NCBI RefSeq assembly: GCF_014502795.1
Contig: NZ_JACVHF010000004.1
Coordinates: 1-64,000 of the forward strand
DNA length: 64,000 nt
Direction: 5' to 3'
Origin: Heliobacterium chlorum
GTDB lineage: Bacteria; Bacillota; Desulfitobacteriia; Heliobacteriales; Heliobacteriaceae
This document shows, one piece after another, positions 9,003-18,390 of the stretch. Positions within the stretch are counted from its first letter, which is position 1; the number at the start of each line of letters is the position of its first letter. The notes under the pieces were generated by a model. It saw only the letters and a list, made by a program, of their open reading frames with translations, made no database searches and was not told where the DNA came from. The position numbers and the translations under genes are program-made.

Positions 9003-9809
9003 ATGCCTGTTTACCGTTTTCCCCTTACGCATATCGATGCGGCAGAAACCCGCCGTTATGCAGGGCTGGCCAGGGCTGGCGAGGCTTTTCCAGAAGAGAT
9101 GATTACCAGTGCCTGCAGGGAGGGGCTTCTCTACGCGGAAGGCAGAGCGGCCTGGCACAGTTACTCTTATGATCGGAATACAGCAACGATTCTAGCGAAT
9201 CCTACCCTCTCGCTTGCAGGGCAGGATATTCAAAAGCATCTGCATGAAGCGGAAGAGGTCGTCATCCTAGCAGCGACCATCGGTCCGGCCATCGAGCAGG
9301 CCACCGAGAAGTGTTTTGCCGACGGACACTATACCAAAGGACTTTTGTTGGATGCGGTCGGAACGACGGCAGTGGAAATGGTAGCCGATAAAGCCAACCG
9401 GATGATTGAAGAAGAGGCAGCACGCCGGGGATACCGGGCCACATGGCGGTACAGCCCCGGGTACGGTGATTGGGACGTAAGTGTGCAAAAAGCCCTATTA
9501 CCCCTAGCCGGCCCTTCCGGTCTGGCCATCTCCGTTACAGAAGGGTTTATGCTTCAGCCGCAAAAATCGATTACGGCCGTTATTGGACTGATCCCCCGCC
9601 ACGGTAACCTGGAAGCAACCGGTGATACCGAATCAAACGAGGGTAAGCTCAAATGGGCTAACAGGGAATCAGTATCGCCAGTATCTTCAATATCTTCAAT
9701 ATCTACGGATAAAGAAAAAGATGTGAACGATATAAAGGGTGACAAGCTCGTCTGCCGCAAAGGCTGTGCCGCTTGTCCCAAAATCGACTGTATCGCACGC
9801 AAGCTCTAA
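9003..9809 (+). CDS. Methionine synthase activation-domain-like protein
   Basis: A 268-aa soluble protein resembling the stand-alone vitamin B12-dependent methionine synthase activation domain (motif YSPGYGDWDVSVQ near residue 150, followed by the MLQPQKSITAVIGL strand). In full-length MetH this domain binds S-adenosylmethionine and supports reductive re-methylation of cob(II)alamin. The next gene encodes a MetH that lacks it, so the pair probably works together. The C-terminal ~60 residues are a Ser/Ile-rich linker and a Cys tail (CRKGCAACPKIDC) that could bind a metal or Fe-S cluster. The start is ATG 9003, 9 nt behind AAGGAG; a GTG at 8994 touches that site and is unlikely. Confidence 0.82.
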   Translation: MPVYRFPLTHIDAAETRRYAGLARAGEAFPEEMITSACREGLLYAEGRAAWHSYSYDRNTATILANPTLSLAGQDIQKHLHEAEEVVILAATIGPAIEQATEKCFADGHYTKGLLLDAVGTTAVEMVADKANRMIEEEAARRGYRATWRYSPGYGDWDVSVQKALLPLAGPSGLAISVTEGFMLQPQKSITAVIGLIPRHGNLEATGDTESNEGKLKWANRESVSPVSSISSISTDKEKDVNDIKGDKLVCRKGCAACPKIDCIARKL

Positions 9810-9994
9810 TCTTGCAGGATAGAGTTCTAACGACGCAGGTGTTTATGACAAGACTATTGCGCTGGGAGTAAAATCGCGCCAGAAGTAAAATTTGGGCGTA
9901 TAACGTAGCAGTGGAAGTCATTTTGCCCTGATTAACGAAAAGATACTGCACCATAAAGTGCAAAGTTTCTGTGACTTAACGACAGAAAGGAATT

Positions 9995-12454
9995 ATGGCG
10001 ATGATTAAAATTTTCGATGGTGCCATGGGGACCATGTTACAAGCGGCTGGGCTGAAACCAGGAGCTTGTCCGGAGCAGTTTAACCTGGAAAATCCGGCGG
10101 CGGTGACGGCCATTCACCGTCAGTACGTGGAAAAAGGCGCCGATATCATTGAAACGAACACCTTTGGTGCCAACCGGATCAAGCTATCCCACTATGGTTT
10201 ACGGGACAAGGTTCGGGAGATATGCCACGCTGCCGTGGGAGCCGCTCGGGCGGCTTGTACCAGCGACACGAAGGTGGCCGGATCTGTCGGGTCTACAGGG
10301 AAACTGATCGCACCGCTCGGGGAGCTGTCGTTTGACGAAGCTGTCGATGTCTTTAAAGAGCAGATCGGAGCCATGGCTGAAGCCGGCGTGGACTACATCA
10401 TCATCGAAACGATCATCGATATCCAGGAGATGCGGGCAGCACTGCTGGCGGCTAAGGCGGTCACAGACAAACCTGTCATCTGCCAACTCGCCTTTGGTTC
10501 CGACGGACGCACCGTCACCGGGACCGATCCCCAAACGGCAGCGATCCTGCTGGAAGCAATGGGGGCCGATATCATTGGTGCCAACTGTTCCTTAGGGCCA
10601 GCCCAACTGCTTCCCGTCGTACAAGCTATGGCGGAGGCGACCGACCGGCCCATCAGCATTCAGGCCAATGCAGGTATGCCCGAACTGATTCACGGAAAGA
10701 CTGTTTTTCCCATGCAGGCGGACGAGTTTGCTTCCTGGGCACCAAAGCTGGCCGAAGCGGGCGCAAGCATCATCGGCGGTTGCTGTGGGACAACCCCAGA
10801 ACATATCGCTGCGGTAGCAAAGGCGTTACAGGGCTATACCCCAAAATCACGACCCGTCTCAGAGCGGGCCAAGGCGACGGCCCTTACCAGCCGCAGCCGC
10901 ACCGTCTTCGTAGGACCTGCCTTCCCACCGGTGCTCATCGGGGAGCGGATCAACCCGACAGGACGGAAAGTACTGGCTGCCGAGATCAAATCGGGCAGCT
11001 GGCAGATGGTGAAAAAAGACGCCCTCGAACAAGTCCAGTCGGGTGCAGGGATCCTCGATGTAAACATGGGCGTCCCGGGTATCGATCAAGCCCAAGCGAT
11101 GGCGGAAGCCGTTACGGAATTATCCATGCTCATCGATGTACCCTTAGCCATCGACACGACCGACCCGGCCGCCTTGGAGGCGGGATTAAAAGCCTATCCG
11201 GGCCGGGCTCTGGTCAACTCAGTCAGTGCCGAACCGGATCGGATCAAAGAATTCTTGCCCTTAGCGAAAAAGTATGGCGCCGCCATCCTCTGTCTGCCGA
11301 TCGGTACCGATGGTGTACCCCAAACCGCGCAGGAGCGGGTCGAAGTGGCCCGTAAAGTCGTTGAAGCGGCTCTGGAAGCAGGCTTCAGGCGCAAAGATCT
11401 GCTCTTAGATCCGCTGGTGCTTACCGTGGCGGCTGACGCCGAGGCGGCGAAGGAGACCTTGAATACGCTGCGGCTGTACCGCAAGGAGTTCGGCTTCCCC
11501 ACAGTCATGGGGCTGAGCAACGTATCTTTTGGACTGCCCTGCCGTCCGCTGGTCAATGCCGCCTTCTGCACATTGGCCTTAGATGCGGGCTTAGATGCGC
11601 CGATCCTCAATCCCTTTGACGCCACCTTACGCGATGCCATGAATGCCGCATTGGTCCTTCTGGGCCATGATAAGCAAGGGCAGAGCTTCAGTCTGAAATA
11701 CAGCGGCGCTACCGTCACCGGTGCCGCTTTAGGAACGGGTCAAGGTGCGTCCGGTGCCCTCGGAGCGGGCGCAGGGACGGCGGCGAAGGCTGGTTCAACA
11801 GCGGTCGCTGCGGAAGAAGGGGACGTGCTCTCGAAAATCCGCCGGGCGGTCATTCGCGGCGAAAAAGAGACGATCATCACACTGGTGAAAGAGGCCGTAA
11901 AACAAGCGATCCCGGCCATTGAGATTACCGAACAGGGATTGACAGCGGCCATGACCGAAATCGGTGAAGCCTATGGTGCAGGCCGAGTGTTTCTGCCCCA
12001 GGTCATGCTTGCCGCTGAAACGATGCGAGCGGCATTCCAGACATTGAAAACAGAACTACCCACCCAGGCTGTGACCAGCAAAGGGCGGGTGTTGATGGCC
12101 ACCGTCAAAGGCGACATTCACGACCTCGGGAAAAATATCGTCGCCGCCCTGCTCGAGAACAACGGTTTCACGGTCATCGATCTCGGCAAAGATGTACCCG
12201 CCGAGACCATCGTAGCTCAGGCGGAAGCCCAACAGGCAGACATCGTCGGCCTTTGTGCCTTGATGACGACGACCTTGCCGGAGATCGACAAGACGATTGC
12301 TGCCTTGAAAAAGGCGGGTGTCCCTAGTCTTACGATGGCTGGCGGTGCCGTGGTCAACAGCGAGTATGCGACCCAGGCTGGAGCCGACGGGTATGCGCCC
12401 GATGCGGTCTCGGCCGTCAAGCTTGCCGAAAAGTTGATGAAGTTAAAAGCATAA
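9995..12454 (+). CDS. metH: Cobalamin-dependent methionine synthase (short form)
   Basis: An 819-aa enzyme that moves a methyl group from methyltetrahydrofolate through cobalamin to homocysteine. Domains in order: homocysteine methyltransferase with zinc cysteines GANCSLG (about 197) and GGCCGTTPEH (about 262); pterin-binding domain from about 300 (GERINPTGRK, LDVNMGVPG); an Ala/Gly-rich linker around 580-605; cobalamin cap; and the B12 domain with DIHDLGKN near 708, whose His is the lower cobalt ligand. The SAM-binding activation domain of E. coli MetH is missing; a separate protein at 9003 supplies something like it. ATG 9995 is 4 nt from AAAGG and ATG 10001 is 10 nt away, so either start is possible. 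Confidence 0.92.
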   Translation: MAMIKIFDGAMGTMLQAAGLKPGACPEQFNLENPAAVTAIHRQYVEKGADIIETNTFGANRIKLSHYGLRDKVREICHAAVGAARAACTSDTKVAGSVGSTGKLIAPLGELSFDEAVDVFKEQIGAMAEAGVDYIIIETIIDIQEMRAALLAAKAVTDKPVICQLAFGSDGRTVTGTDPQTAAILLEAMGADIIGANCSLGPAQLLPVVQAMAEATDRPISIQANAGMPELIHGKTVFPMQADEFASWAPKLAEAGASIIGGCCGTTPEHIAAVAKALQGYTPKSRPVSERAKATALTSRSRTVFVGPAFPPVLIGERINPTGRKVLAAEIKSGSWQMVKKDALEQVQSGAGILDVNMGVPGIDQAQAMAEAVTELSMLIDVPLAIDTTDPAALEAGLKAYPGRALVNSVSAEPDRIKEFLPLAKKYGAAILCLPIGTDGVPQTAQERVEVARKVVEAALEAGFRRKDLLLDPLVLTVAADAEAAKETLNTLRLYRKEFGFPTVMGLSNVSFGLPCRPLVNAAFCTLALDAGLDAPILNPFDATLRDAMNAALVLLGHDKQGQSFSLKYSGATVTGAALGTGQGASGALGAGAGTAAKAGSTAVAAEEGDVLSKIRRAVIRGEKETIITLVKEAVKQAIPAIEITEQGLTAAMTEIGEAYGAGRVFLPQVMLAAETMRAAFQTLKTELPTQAVTSKGRVLMATVKGDIHDLGKNIVAALLENNGFTVIDLGKDVPAETIVAQAEAQQADIVGLCALMTTTLPEIDKTIAALKKAGVPSLTMAGGAVVNSEYATQAGADGYAPDAVSAVKLAEKLMKLKA

Positions 12455-12458
12455 GCGA

Positions 12459-12515
12459 GAGAAGGCCCCTGTTCTACTGTCTTCAAAGGAAAGATGAACG
12501 GGGCCTTTCTCATTA
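12459..12515 (+). terminator. Terminator after metH
   Basis: A 16-bp stem (GAGAAGGCCCCTGTTC with GAACGGGGCCTTTCTC) with one wobble, a 21-nt loop and a short T-rich tail. Confidence 0.8.
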
Positions 12516-12617
12516 CCGGCAAATTATTTGTTCCAAATGCAAACAAGTGCTAGCCGTAGAAGGATTGTCGTGGTAAATTAAAAGTAAATTAGAATGGAAA
12601 AATGGGAGCGGTTGCCG

Positions 12618-14996
12618 ATGACATCCAGATGGGCACAGGGTGCAGACGCGCAACAATTGAACCCCTATCGCGAGGAAGAGAATCGCTATCGACTTCTCTT
12701 GGAATCGATGAGCGATATCGTATTTGAACTCGATGATCAACAGCGCTATACCGGCGTCTACGGTCGTTGGGCAGGACGATATGGTTTTCTCCCGGAACGG
12801 TTCATTGGAAAGACGCCGAAAGAAGTCTTTGCCGGGTACTCTGCGGTTCATGAAAAAGCATACCAACAAGCTTTTCACGGAGAAACGGTGACTTATGAAT
12901 GGATATATGAAGGTGCTCACCAGGTCTGGCATTTTGAGACGGTCCTAAACCCCATTTATAGCAAGGAAGACGATGTGATCGGTCTTGTCGGCGTCAGCCG
13001 GGAGATCACCGATCGCAAGCAAATCGAAGAAGCCCTGCGGGAGAGCGAGACGATTTTCCGAACCTTGGCCGACTCCTCCCCGGCGCTACTCTGGATGTCC
13101 GGCTTGGATGGGTTATGCACCCACTTCAACCAAGGATGGCTCGATTTTCGAGGACGAACCTTAGAGGAAGAGTATGGAGACGGATGGGTGCAAGGGGTCC
13201 ATCCGGAGGACCGGGAACACTGTTTAGATACCTATAGGAAGAACTTCAGGACAAGAACCGGTTTTCGTATGGAATACCGCCTCATGCGTGCCGACGGGAA
13301 CTATTGTTGGATCGTCGACATCGGAATACCTCGGTTTTCGGTGACAGGTCATTTCATGGGTTTCATTGGCGCCTGTGTCGATATTCATGAGTATAAGCTG
13401 GCCACAGCGGCCTTACAGCGAGGGCAGCGTCTGTTTTTCAGCGGACCTGTCGTCGTCTTTCGTTGCGTCATCGAAACGCAGTGGGAGATTGTAGACATCT
13501 CAGAAAACGTATCTCAGTTCGGCTATAGGGCAGAAGCCCTTCTAAAATCCGAGATAGCCTACGCCAATATCATTCACCCCGATGACCGGGAGCGGGTCCA
13601 GGGAGTACGGGAAACGGACGGACCGTCGAATACCCGAAACATGGACTACCGGCTGATCCGCGCTGACGGGAAAATCTGCTGGATATACGAATATGGCGTC
13701 ATTCATCGCGATGACCAGGGGAAAATTCGTTATTATGACGGATATTTGCTCGACATCACGGAGATGAAAAAAGCGAAGGAAGCTGCTGAAGCGGCGAACC
13801 GGGTGAAGAGTGATTTTCTGGCTACCATGAGCCATGAAATCCGCACCCCTATGAATGGCATCATCGGCCTTGCTGAAGTCTTGATCCATTCCCCTCTCAA
13901 CCAAGAGCAACAGGATTGCGCCCGGATGGTACTCGAGTCGGCACGATTACTGCTGGTGATCATCAACGACATCCTCGATTTTTCTAAAATCGAAGCCGGG
14001 AAGATGAAACTGGAGCAACTTGATTTCGACCTGCCGACGGTCGTCTCCACCGTCATCGGGCTCCTCGAGGCAAAAGCAAAAGAAAAACACCTGCGTTTGT
14101 CAATGCAGGTGGACGAACAGATCTCCCGAGAATTGCGCAGCGATCCCGTCCGAATCCGGCAGATTCTATTCAATTTGCTTGGAAACGCCATCAAGTTCAC
14201 CGATAGTGGAAAAGTGGAACTTGAGGTGAAGCTCCTGTCGGAAGATGAAAAGACGCAGCGGCTGCGCTTTGAAGTGAGAGATACGGGAGTGGGTATCTCC
14301 AAAGAGATGATCCCGCACTTATTCCGCCCTTTCACCCAGGAAAACAGTTCATTCACCCGAAGATATGGAGGGACCGGGCTCGGCTTATCGATCACCAAAC
14401 GACTGGTCACCATGATGGGCGGAGAAATTGGGGTAGAAAGCGAACCGGGGAAAGGCTCTCTGTTTTGGTTTAGCTTGCCCTTGGCTCGAACTCCCTCCAG
14501 GAATGGTGGCGGCCGTCTCTCCGAGGCATCTTTGGCCAATCGAATCGAACCGGCATTGATCTCGCGAAATACGGTGCAGTCCTCTTCGACGGAAAGGGCG
14601 GCTCCCAAAGGAGAATGGAAGGGCAAGATTCTTCTCGCTGAAGACAATCAAGTCAATCGCAAGCTGGCCGTCATGCAACTGCAACGAATGGGTTTTAAAA
14701 ATATAGACGTAGCCAGCAACGGCCAGGAAGCGTTAGAGGCTGTGATGAAAGAGACTTACGATGTCATTTTGATGGATTGCCAGATGCCTGTCATGGACGG
14801 TTTGGAAGCGAGCCAGCGGATTCGCCAAATCGAACAGGGAAGGCGTACGCCGATCATCGCCATGACGGCCAATGCGATGCGGGGAGATCGGGACAAGTGC
14901 ATCGCCGCAGGGATGGATGATTATGTGACGAAACCTGTTCTGCTCGAAAAATTAAAGACTACGCTGGGGCGATGGGTGGAGATACCGGAATCGTAG
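12618..14996 (+). CDS. PAS-domain hybrid sensor histidine kinase
   Basis: A ~792-aa cytoplasmic kinase with no membrane helix. Three PAS/PAC repeats (about residues 25-140, 145-265 and 275-390, each ending in a PAC-like strand such as IGLVGVSREITDRK) lead into HisKA with the phospho-acceptor in [12 protein letters not shown]. The HATPase domain follows ([29 protein letters not shown]). A C-terminal receiver domain has the acceptor Asp in [13 protein letters not shown]. It probably senses an internal redox or ligand signal. ATG 12618 is 8 nt after GGGAG; an ATG at 12594 has only a weak site. Output partner is not encoded nearby; an HPt protein is presumably needed. Confidence 0.88.
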   Translation: MTSRWAQGADAQQLNPYREEENRYRLLLESMSDIVFELDDQQRYTGVYGRWAGRYGFLPERFIGKTPKEVFAGYSAVHEKAYQQAFHGETVTYEWIYEGAHQVWHFETVLNPIYSKEDDVIGLVGVSREITDRKQIEEALRESETIFRTLADSSPALLWMSGLDGLCTHFNQGWLDFRGRTLEEEYGDGWVQGVHPEDREHCLDTYRKNFRTRTGFRMEYRLMRADGNYCWIVDIGIPRFSVTGHFMGFIGACVDIHEYKLATAALQRGQRLFFSGPVVVFRCVIETQWEIVDISENVSQFGYRAEALLKSEIAYANIIHPDDRERVQGVRETDGPSNTRNMDYRLIRADGKICWIYEYGVIHRDDQGKIRYYDGYLLDITEMKKAKEAAEAANRVKSDFLATMSHEIRTPMNGIIGLAEVLIHSPLNQEQQDCARMVLESARLLLVIINDILDFSKIEAGKMKLEQLDFDLPTVVSTVIGLLEAKAKEKHLRLSMQVDEQISRELRSDPVRIRQILFNLLGNAIKFTDSGKVELEVKLLSEDEKTQRLRFEVRDTGVGISKEMIPHLFRPFTQENSSFTRRYGGTGLGLSITKRLVTMMGGEIGVESEPGKGSLFWFSLPLARTPSRNGGGRLSEASLANRIEPALISRNTVQSSSTERAAPKGEWKGKILLAEDNQVNRKLAVMQLQRMGFKNIDVASNGQEALEAVMKETYDVILMDCQMPVMDGLEASQRIRQIEQGRRTPIIAMTANAMRGDRDKCIAAGMDDYVTKPVLLEKLKTTLGRWVEIPES

Positions 14997-15024
14997 TCTA
15001 AAAAACTGAATCGTAAAAACGACA

Positions 15025-15063
15025 GGGGCCGGTCTGATGGAAACATCGGGCCGGTCCTTTTTG
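15025..15063 (+). terminator. Terminator after the PAS kinase
   Basis: The hairpin GGGGCCGGTCTGATG-GAAA-CATCGGGCCGGTCC is followed by TTTTTG. Confidence 0.85.
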
Positions 15064-15084
15064 TGTATTTTCCGAAAAATGCTA

Positions 15085-15142
15085 TTGACGGATTAGGTAT
15101 CATCAAGTAAGATTATAAACACCATACGGGTATGGGGTATAA
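15085..15142 (+). promoter_or_regulatory. Promoter with CsoR/CstR-like operator
   Basis: TTGACG at 15085-15090 and TAAGAT at 15108-15113, 17 bp apart. Directly over the expected start site lies ACCATACGGGTATGGGGTAT (15121-15140), which contains the inverted repeat CCATA-CGGG-TATGG. It resembles operators of the CsoR/CstR family (copper or persulfide sensing), which have TACCC/GGGTA half sites. The position would allow repression. Assignment to this family is inference. Confidence 0.5.
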
Positions 15143-15175
15143 CAACCTAATAACTACCTGCAAGGAGGGCTTGGG

Positions 15176-15847
15176 ATGAATTTCATGCAAAAATACGGTC
15201 CTTATATACTCATTGGTTTTGTTGGGTTGGGTTTCTTCTATCCCATGATTGGGTACACGGCCATTATCTGTATGGCAGCACCATGGATCGTGGCCTACTG
15301 GAAAGGCCGCCAGTGGTGCGGCAACTTCTGTCCGCGGGGGGCTTTCTACAATCGCTTTATCGCTCCCATAAGCCGGAATCAACCGATCCCCAAATGGGTT
15401 CGTACGCCGGCAACTCGGATAGCGGTTATGATCGGCCTTTTCTCCTTCTTCGGGTATCGCCTCTACGCAGCTCACGGCGACATAGCTAAAATCGGTTTTG
15501 CTTTTGTGCTCATGGTGGCCATGACCACCGTCATCGGTATCGTCCTCGGCATACTCTATTCTCCGCGTACATGGTGTGCAGTTTGTCCCATGGGCGCCAT
15601 GGCCGCTGGTGTCACTCACCTCTCCGGTTATCGCAATGCATTGACCGTTTCCCATAGCTGTGTCAGTTGCAAGCGCTGTGAAACCGTCTGTCCTTTCCAA
15701 ATTGGGATTACTGAATACCGGAATGAGGCAGTAATCGCTGATCCAGATTGCCTCCACTGCCACAGCTGTATGAAAACCTGCAAGAAAAATGCTATCAGTA
15801 CTCAGTCGTGCCAGATGCAGACCGTCTTACAGGACCAAAATGCCTAA
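15176..15847 (+). CDS. NapH/RdxA-like membrane 4Fe-4S protein
   Basis: A 223-aa polytopic membrane protein with about four hydrophobic helices and many cysteines. WCGNFCPRG and TWCAVCPMGAM resemble the CX3CP motifs of NapH/NosR/CcoG-type electron-transfer proteins. Two C-terminal ferredoxin motifs follow: CVSCKRCETVCP and CLHCHSCMKTC, enough for two [4Fe-4S] clusters. It probably passes electrons between a membrane donor and a soluble or extracytoplasmic partner. ATG 15176 follows AAGGAGGG. It is a single-gene unit behind a probable metal- or sulfur-responsive operator. Confidence 0.8.
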   Translation: MNFMQKYGPYILIGFVGLGFFYPMIGYTAIICMAAPWIVAYWKGRQWCGNFCPRGAFYNRFIAPISRNQPIPKWVRTPATRIAVMIGLFSFFGYRLYAAHGDIAKIGFAFVLMVAMTTVIGIVLGILYSPRTWCAVCPMGAMAAGVTHLSGYRNALTVSHSCVSCKRCETVCPFQIGITEYRNEAVIADPDCLHCHSCMKTCKKNAISTQSCQMQTVLQDQNA

Positions 15848-15884
15848 AGATAAACAATCTGACCATATAAGCCTATAATAAAAG

Positions 15885-15925
15885 AAACCCCGGGATTCAC
15901 GAAATCGGTGAATTCCCGGGGTTTT
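15885..15925. terminator. Bidirectional terminator
   Basis: The stem AAACCCCGGGATTCAC pairs with GTGAATTCCCGGGGTTT (one bulge), with A-rich and T-rich flanks, between convergent genes. Confidence 0.85.
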
Positions 15926-15983
15926 TCGTTATACCTTCGTCGAGACAAGATTTTAAAGGATCTTGGCTGAGCGTCTCGTTGGG

Positions 15984-16364
15984 CTATTCGACGATAAGGG
16001 CAATAGCTTCGATTTCAATAACGGCGTCCTTAGGCAACCGGGCGACCTGTACAGCGGAACGAGAGGGCGGGTTTGACGGGAAATAGGTGGCATAGACTTC
16101 ATTCATAGCAGAGAAGTCATTCATATCACGCAGGAAGACCGTTGTCTTCACCACGTCGGAAAGGGATGCGCCTGCCGCTTCCAAGATGGCTTTGACGTTA
16201 TCCAGGGACTGTTGCGTTGCTTCCCGGATGTCCTCCGCCATGATGCCGGTTTTGGGGTCAATGGGCAACTGACCTGAGGTGAAGATGAGGTTTCCCATTT
16301 TTATGCCTTGAGAATAGGGACCAATCGCTTTCGGGGCGTCAACCGTGTCGATATGAACTTTCAT
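15984..16364 (-). CDS. ridA: RidA family enamine/imine deaminase
   Basis: A 126-aa RidA (YjgF/YER057c/UK114) protein, which hydrolyses reactive enamines and imines made by PLP enzymes such as 2-aminoacrylate. Signatures are [19 protein letters not shown], the substrate Arg in [17 protein letters not shown] and the final IEIEAIA strand. The length is typical for the trimeric family. ATG 16364 lies 10 nt after GGAGG; the preceding codon is TTG. It sits directly downstream of tryptophanase, a PLP lyase whose reaction passes through aminoacrylate, so clean-up of that intermediate is a plausible role. Confidence 0.93.
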   Translation of the reverse strand: MKVHIDTVDAPKAIGPYSQGIKMGNLIFTSGQLPIDPKTGIMAEDIREATQQSLDNVKAILEAAGASLSDVVKTTVFLRDMNDFSAMNEVYATYFPSNPPSRSAVQVARLPKDAVIEIEAIALIVE

Positions 16365-16521
16365 CAATTCGATACCTCCGGTTCCTTAGATACAGTTGTG
16401 CAGCAGACAGAGTGCGGCACGAGCATAAAGAATATCGTATGAGATGCCTGTCCCCTCTTTTCAGAGCAAAATATTCCGTTGGAATAAACATCTACATCAT
16501 GTTCATTATATGCTTTCCTGC

Positions 16522-17904
16522 TTATTCTCCGATCGGTTTCAAGCGGCAGAGGAAGTGGCGCAGCACTTTCGGCTCGTAGGTGAACTCAAGCCCTTTGATA
16601 CTCTCGCGGCGTTTCCAGATGGTTTCGAGGGCATCGACGACGACATCCATGTGACGGTCCGTGTATACCCGGCGGGGGATGGTGAGGCGCATGAATTCTA
16701 CGCCTGCCTTTTTCTGTTTGCCCGTCTGGGGATCGCGGCCGAGGAGAAGGGAACCGACCTCGACGGGGCGGACGCCTGCTTCGAGATAAAGTTCATTGCA
16801 GAGCGCTTGCGCGGGGAACTGTTCTGCGGGAATATGGGGCAAAAACTTTCCGGCGTCGACAAAGACGGCGTGGCCGCCCACAGGCCATTGGATCGGAATT
16901 CCGCGCTTGCGCAGTTCTTCACCGAGGTATTCCACTTGGCCGATACGGCTTTCCAGGTAATCCACATCCAGTCCTTCAAAAAGCCCGACAGCGAGGGCTT
17001 CCATGTCACGGCCGGAGAGACCGCCGTAGGTGACAAAGCCTTCCATGGGGACACAGGAGGCGCTGGCCGCTTGGAAAAGCTCCTTATCCTCTTTAATGGC
17101 AATCATACCGCCCATGTTGACGATGGCGTCCTTCTTGGCACTCATGGTCAGAAAATCACCCATGGCATACATCTCTTGAACGATTTCCTGAATGCTCTTG
17201 TCGGCGTATCCGGCTTCCCGCTTCTTGATGAAGTAGGCGTTTTCGGCGAAGCGGGCCGAATCGAAGTTGATTTTAATGCCGTATTTATCGGCGATGGCTT
17301 TGACGGCACGGACGTTTTCCATAGAGACAGGCTGGCCGCCGGCGGAGTTGCAGGTCACGGTAACGATGATGAAGGCGATGTTCTCTGCGCCTTTTTCCTG
17401 AATGAACCCTTCCAGTTTAGCGAGGTCGAAGTTTCCCTTGAAAGGCACTTCTTTTTGTGTATCAAAGGCATCTTCCGTCACGAGGTTGACAGGGATAGCG
17501 CCGTTTAGTTCAATCCAAGCCATGGTGGTATCGAAGTGCATGTTACCCAGGACATACATGCCTTTTTGAGGGATAAGGTGTGGGAAGAGAACCTGTTCGG
17601 CGCCCCGTCCTTGGTGAGTGGGGATGACGTAGTCATAGTTAAAGATATCCTTGACGGCGGATTTGACTTTATAGAAGGATTTGCTGCCGGCGTAGGCTTC
17701 GTCGCCCACCATCATGGCAGACCACTGGCGGTCGCTCATCGCACCGGTACCGCTGTCGGTCAGCAGGTCGATGTATACGTCTTCCGATTTGAGGGCGAAA
17801 GGGTTATATCCGGCCTCCTGCAGAGCCGCGACGCGCTCTTCCCGGGAGATCATTCGAATCGGTTCAACCATTTTAATGCGAAAGGGTTCAGCTTTTCTTA
17901 CCAT
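16522..17904 (-). CDS. tnaA: Tryptophanase (PLP-dependent tryptophan indole-lyase)
   Basis: A 460-aa enzyme of the tryptophanase/tyrosine phenol-lyase family. It cleaves tryptophan to indole, pyruvate and ammonia. The PLP lysine is in [13 protein letters not shown] near residue 255; [11 protein letters not shown] and [11 protein letters not shown] are family motifs. The active-site stretch NMHFDTT has Asp where tyrosine phenol-lyases have Thr, and [12 protein letters not shown] and [13 protein letters not shown] match tryptophanases, so tryptophan is the likely substrate. ATG 17904 follows AGGAGGAATTCAC. A sigma-54 promoter lies at 17950-17966. No TnaC-type leader peptide is obvious. Confidence 0.9.
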   Translation of the reverse strand: MVRKAEPFRIKMVEPIRMISREERVAALQEAGYNPFALKSEDVYIDLLTDSGTGAMSDRQWSAMMVGDEAYAGSKSFYKVKSAVKDIFNYDYVIPTHQGRGAEQVLFPHLIPQKGMYVLGNMHFDTTMAWIELNGAIPVNLVTEDAFDTQKEVPFKGNFDLAKLEGFIQEKGAENIAFIIVTVTCNSAGGQPVSMENVRAVKAIADKYGIKINFDSARFAENAYFIKKREAGYADKSIQEIVQEMYAMGDFLTMSAKKDAIVNMGGMIAIKEDKELFQAASASCVPMEGFVTYGGLSGRDMEALAVGLFEGLDVDYLESRIGQVEYLGEELRKRGIPIQWPVGGHAVFVDAGKFLPHIPAEQFPAQALCNELYLEAGVRPVEVGSLLLGRDPQTGKQKKAGVEFMRLTIPRRVYTDRHMDVVVDALETIWKRRESIKGLEFTYEPKVLRHFLCRLKPIGE

Positions 17905-17949
17905 GTGAATTCCTCCTAAAAATGTGGGTTGCTTTCTGTACGTATGAAT

Positions 17950-17966
17950 ATGCAAAAGTCATGCCA
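17950..17966 (-). promoter_or_regulatory. Sigma-54 promoter of tnaA
   Basis: On the minus strand the sequence is TGGCATGACTTTTGCAT, with the invariant GG and GC separated by 10 nt, as in the -24/-12 consensus. It starts 46 nt upstream of the tnaA ATG. It implies activation by an enhancer-binding protein; the TyrR-like gene at 19859-21577 is the natural candidate. Upstream inverted repeat CCTAT-N9-ATAGG at 18009-18027 may be an enhancer site (weak inference). Confidence 0.85.
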
Positions 17967-18172
17967 ATCACATGAGAAAAACAAATGTATCCACCATTAG
18001 TTCAAGTCCCTATAAGTTATCCATAGGAACATGAACCGATTGCCGTTCCGAGTGACGATATTTTATGGAGATGTAACGGCAACTTTTCCCTACAAGCTTT
18101 CCATGTGGGGAGCCTTGAGTCCTCCTATGGCCGATTTCCTATACGCATGAAAAGATTTTTTGTCAAAAAATC

Positions 18173-18201
18173 TTGACGCTGATAAGAATACTTATCATAA
18201 A
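18173..18201 (+). promoter_or_regulatory. Putative plus-strand promoter with palindromic operator in the spacer
   Basis: TTGACG (18173-18178) and CATAAA (18196-18201) are 17 bp apart. The spacer holds the perfect palindrome TGATAAGAATACTTATCA (18180-18197), similar in half-site to Fur/PerR boxes. Another inverted repeat (AAGATTTTTT-GTC-AAAAAATCTT) lies at 18152-18174. No plus-strand gene follows, so a small or antisense RNA is possible. The remaining sequence between 17967 and 18302 shows nothing else I can assign. Confidence 0.35.
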
Positions 18202-18304
18202 AACGTGATTTCTCCGTACGGTCTTTAACGAAAAAAGTTAGATACATCGACCGGGTAATCATTAAAGACAAGGTTGCTCTGAAAGAGCATTTTCAGGGGA
18301 AGAC

Positions 18305-18339
18305 AAAAAGTGAGGAGCGCCGGCATTTCGGTGCTCCTC
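18305..18339 (-). terminator. Terminator of the permease gene
   Basis: On the minus strand GAGGAGC-ACCG-AAATG-CCGGC-GCTCCTC forms a stable hairpin followed by ACTTTTTG. Confidence 0.78.
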
Positions 18340-18390
18340 GTGAAAAAACATGGGAAGAGTAAATAAAATTTTTAAGAAAATCTAAAGAAT

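Noticed and set aside
13733-14647. 304-codon minus-strand frame
   Set aside because: Fully inside the PAS kinase gene on the opposite strand; Ser/Arg-rich shadow without motifs.
16444-17508. 354-codon open frame on the plus strand
   Set aside because: Lies antisense to tryptophanase, has no ribosome-binding site and encodes composition typical of a reverse-complement shadow.
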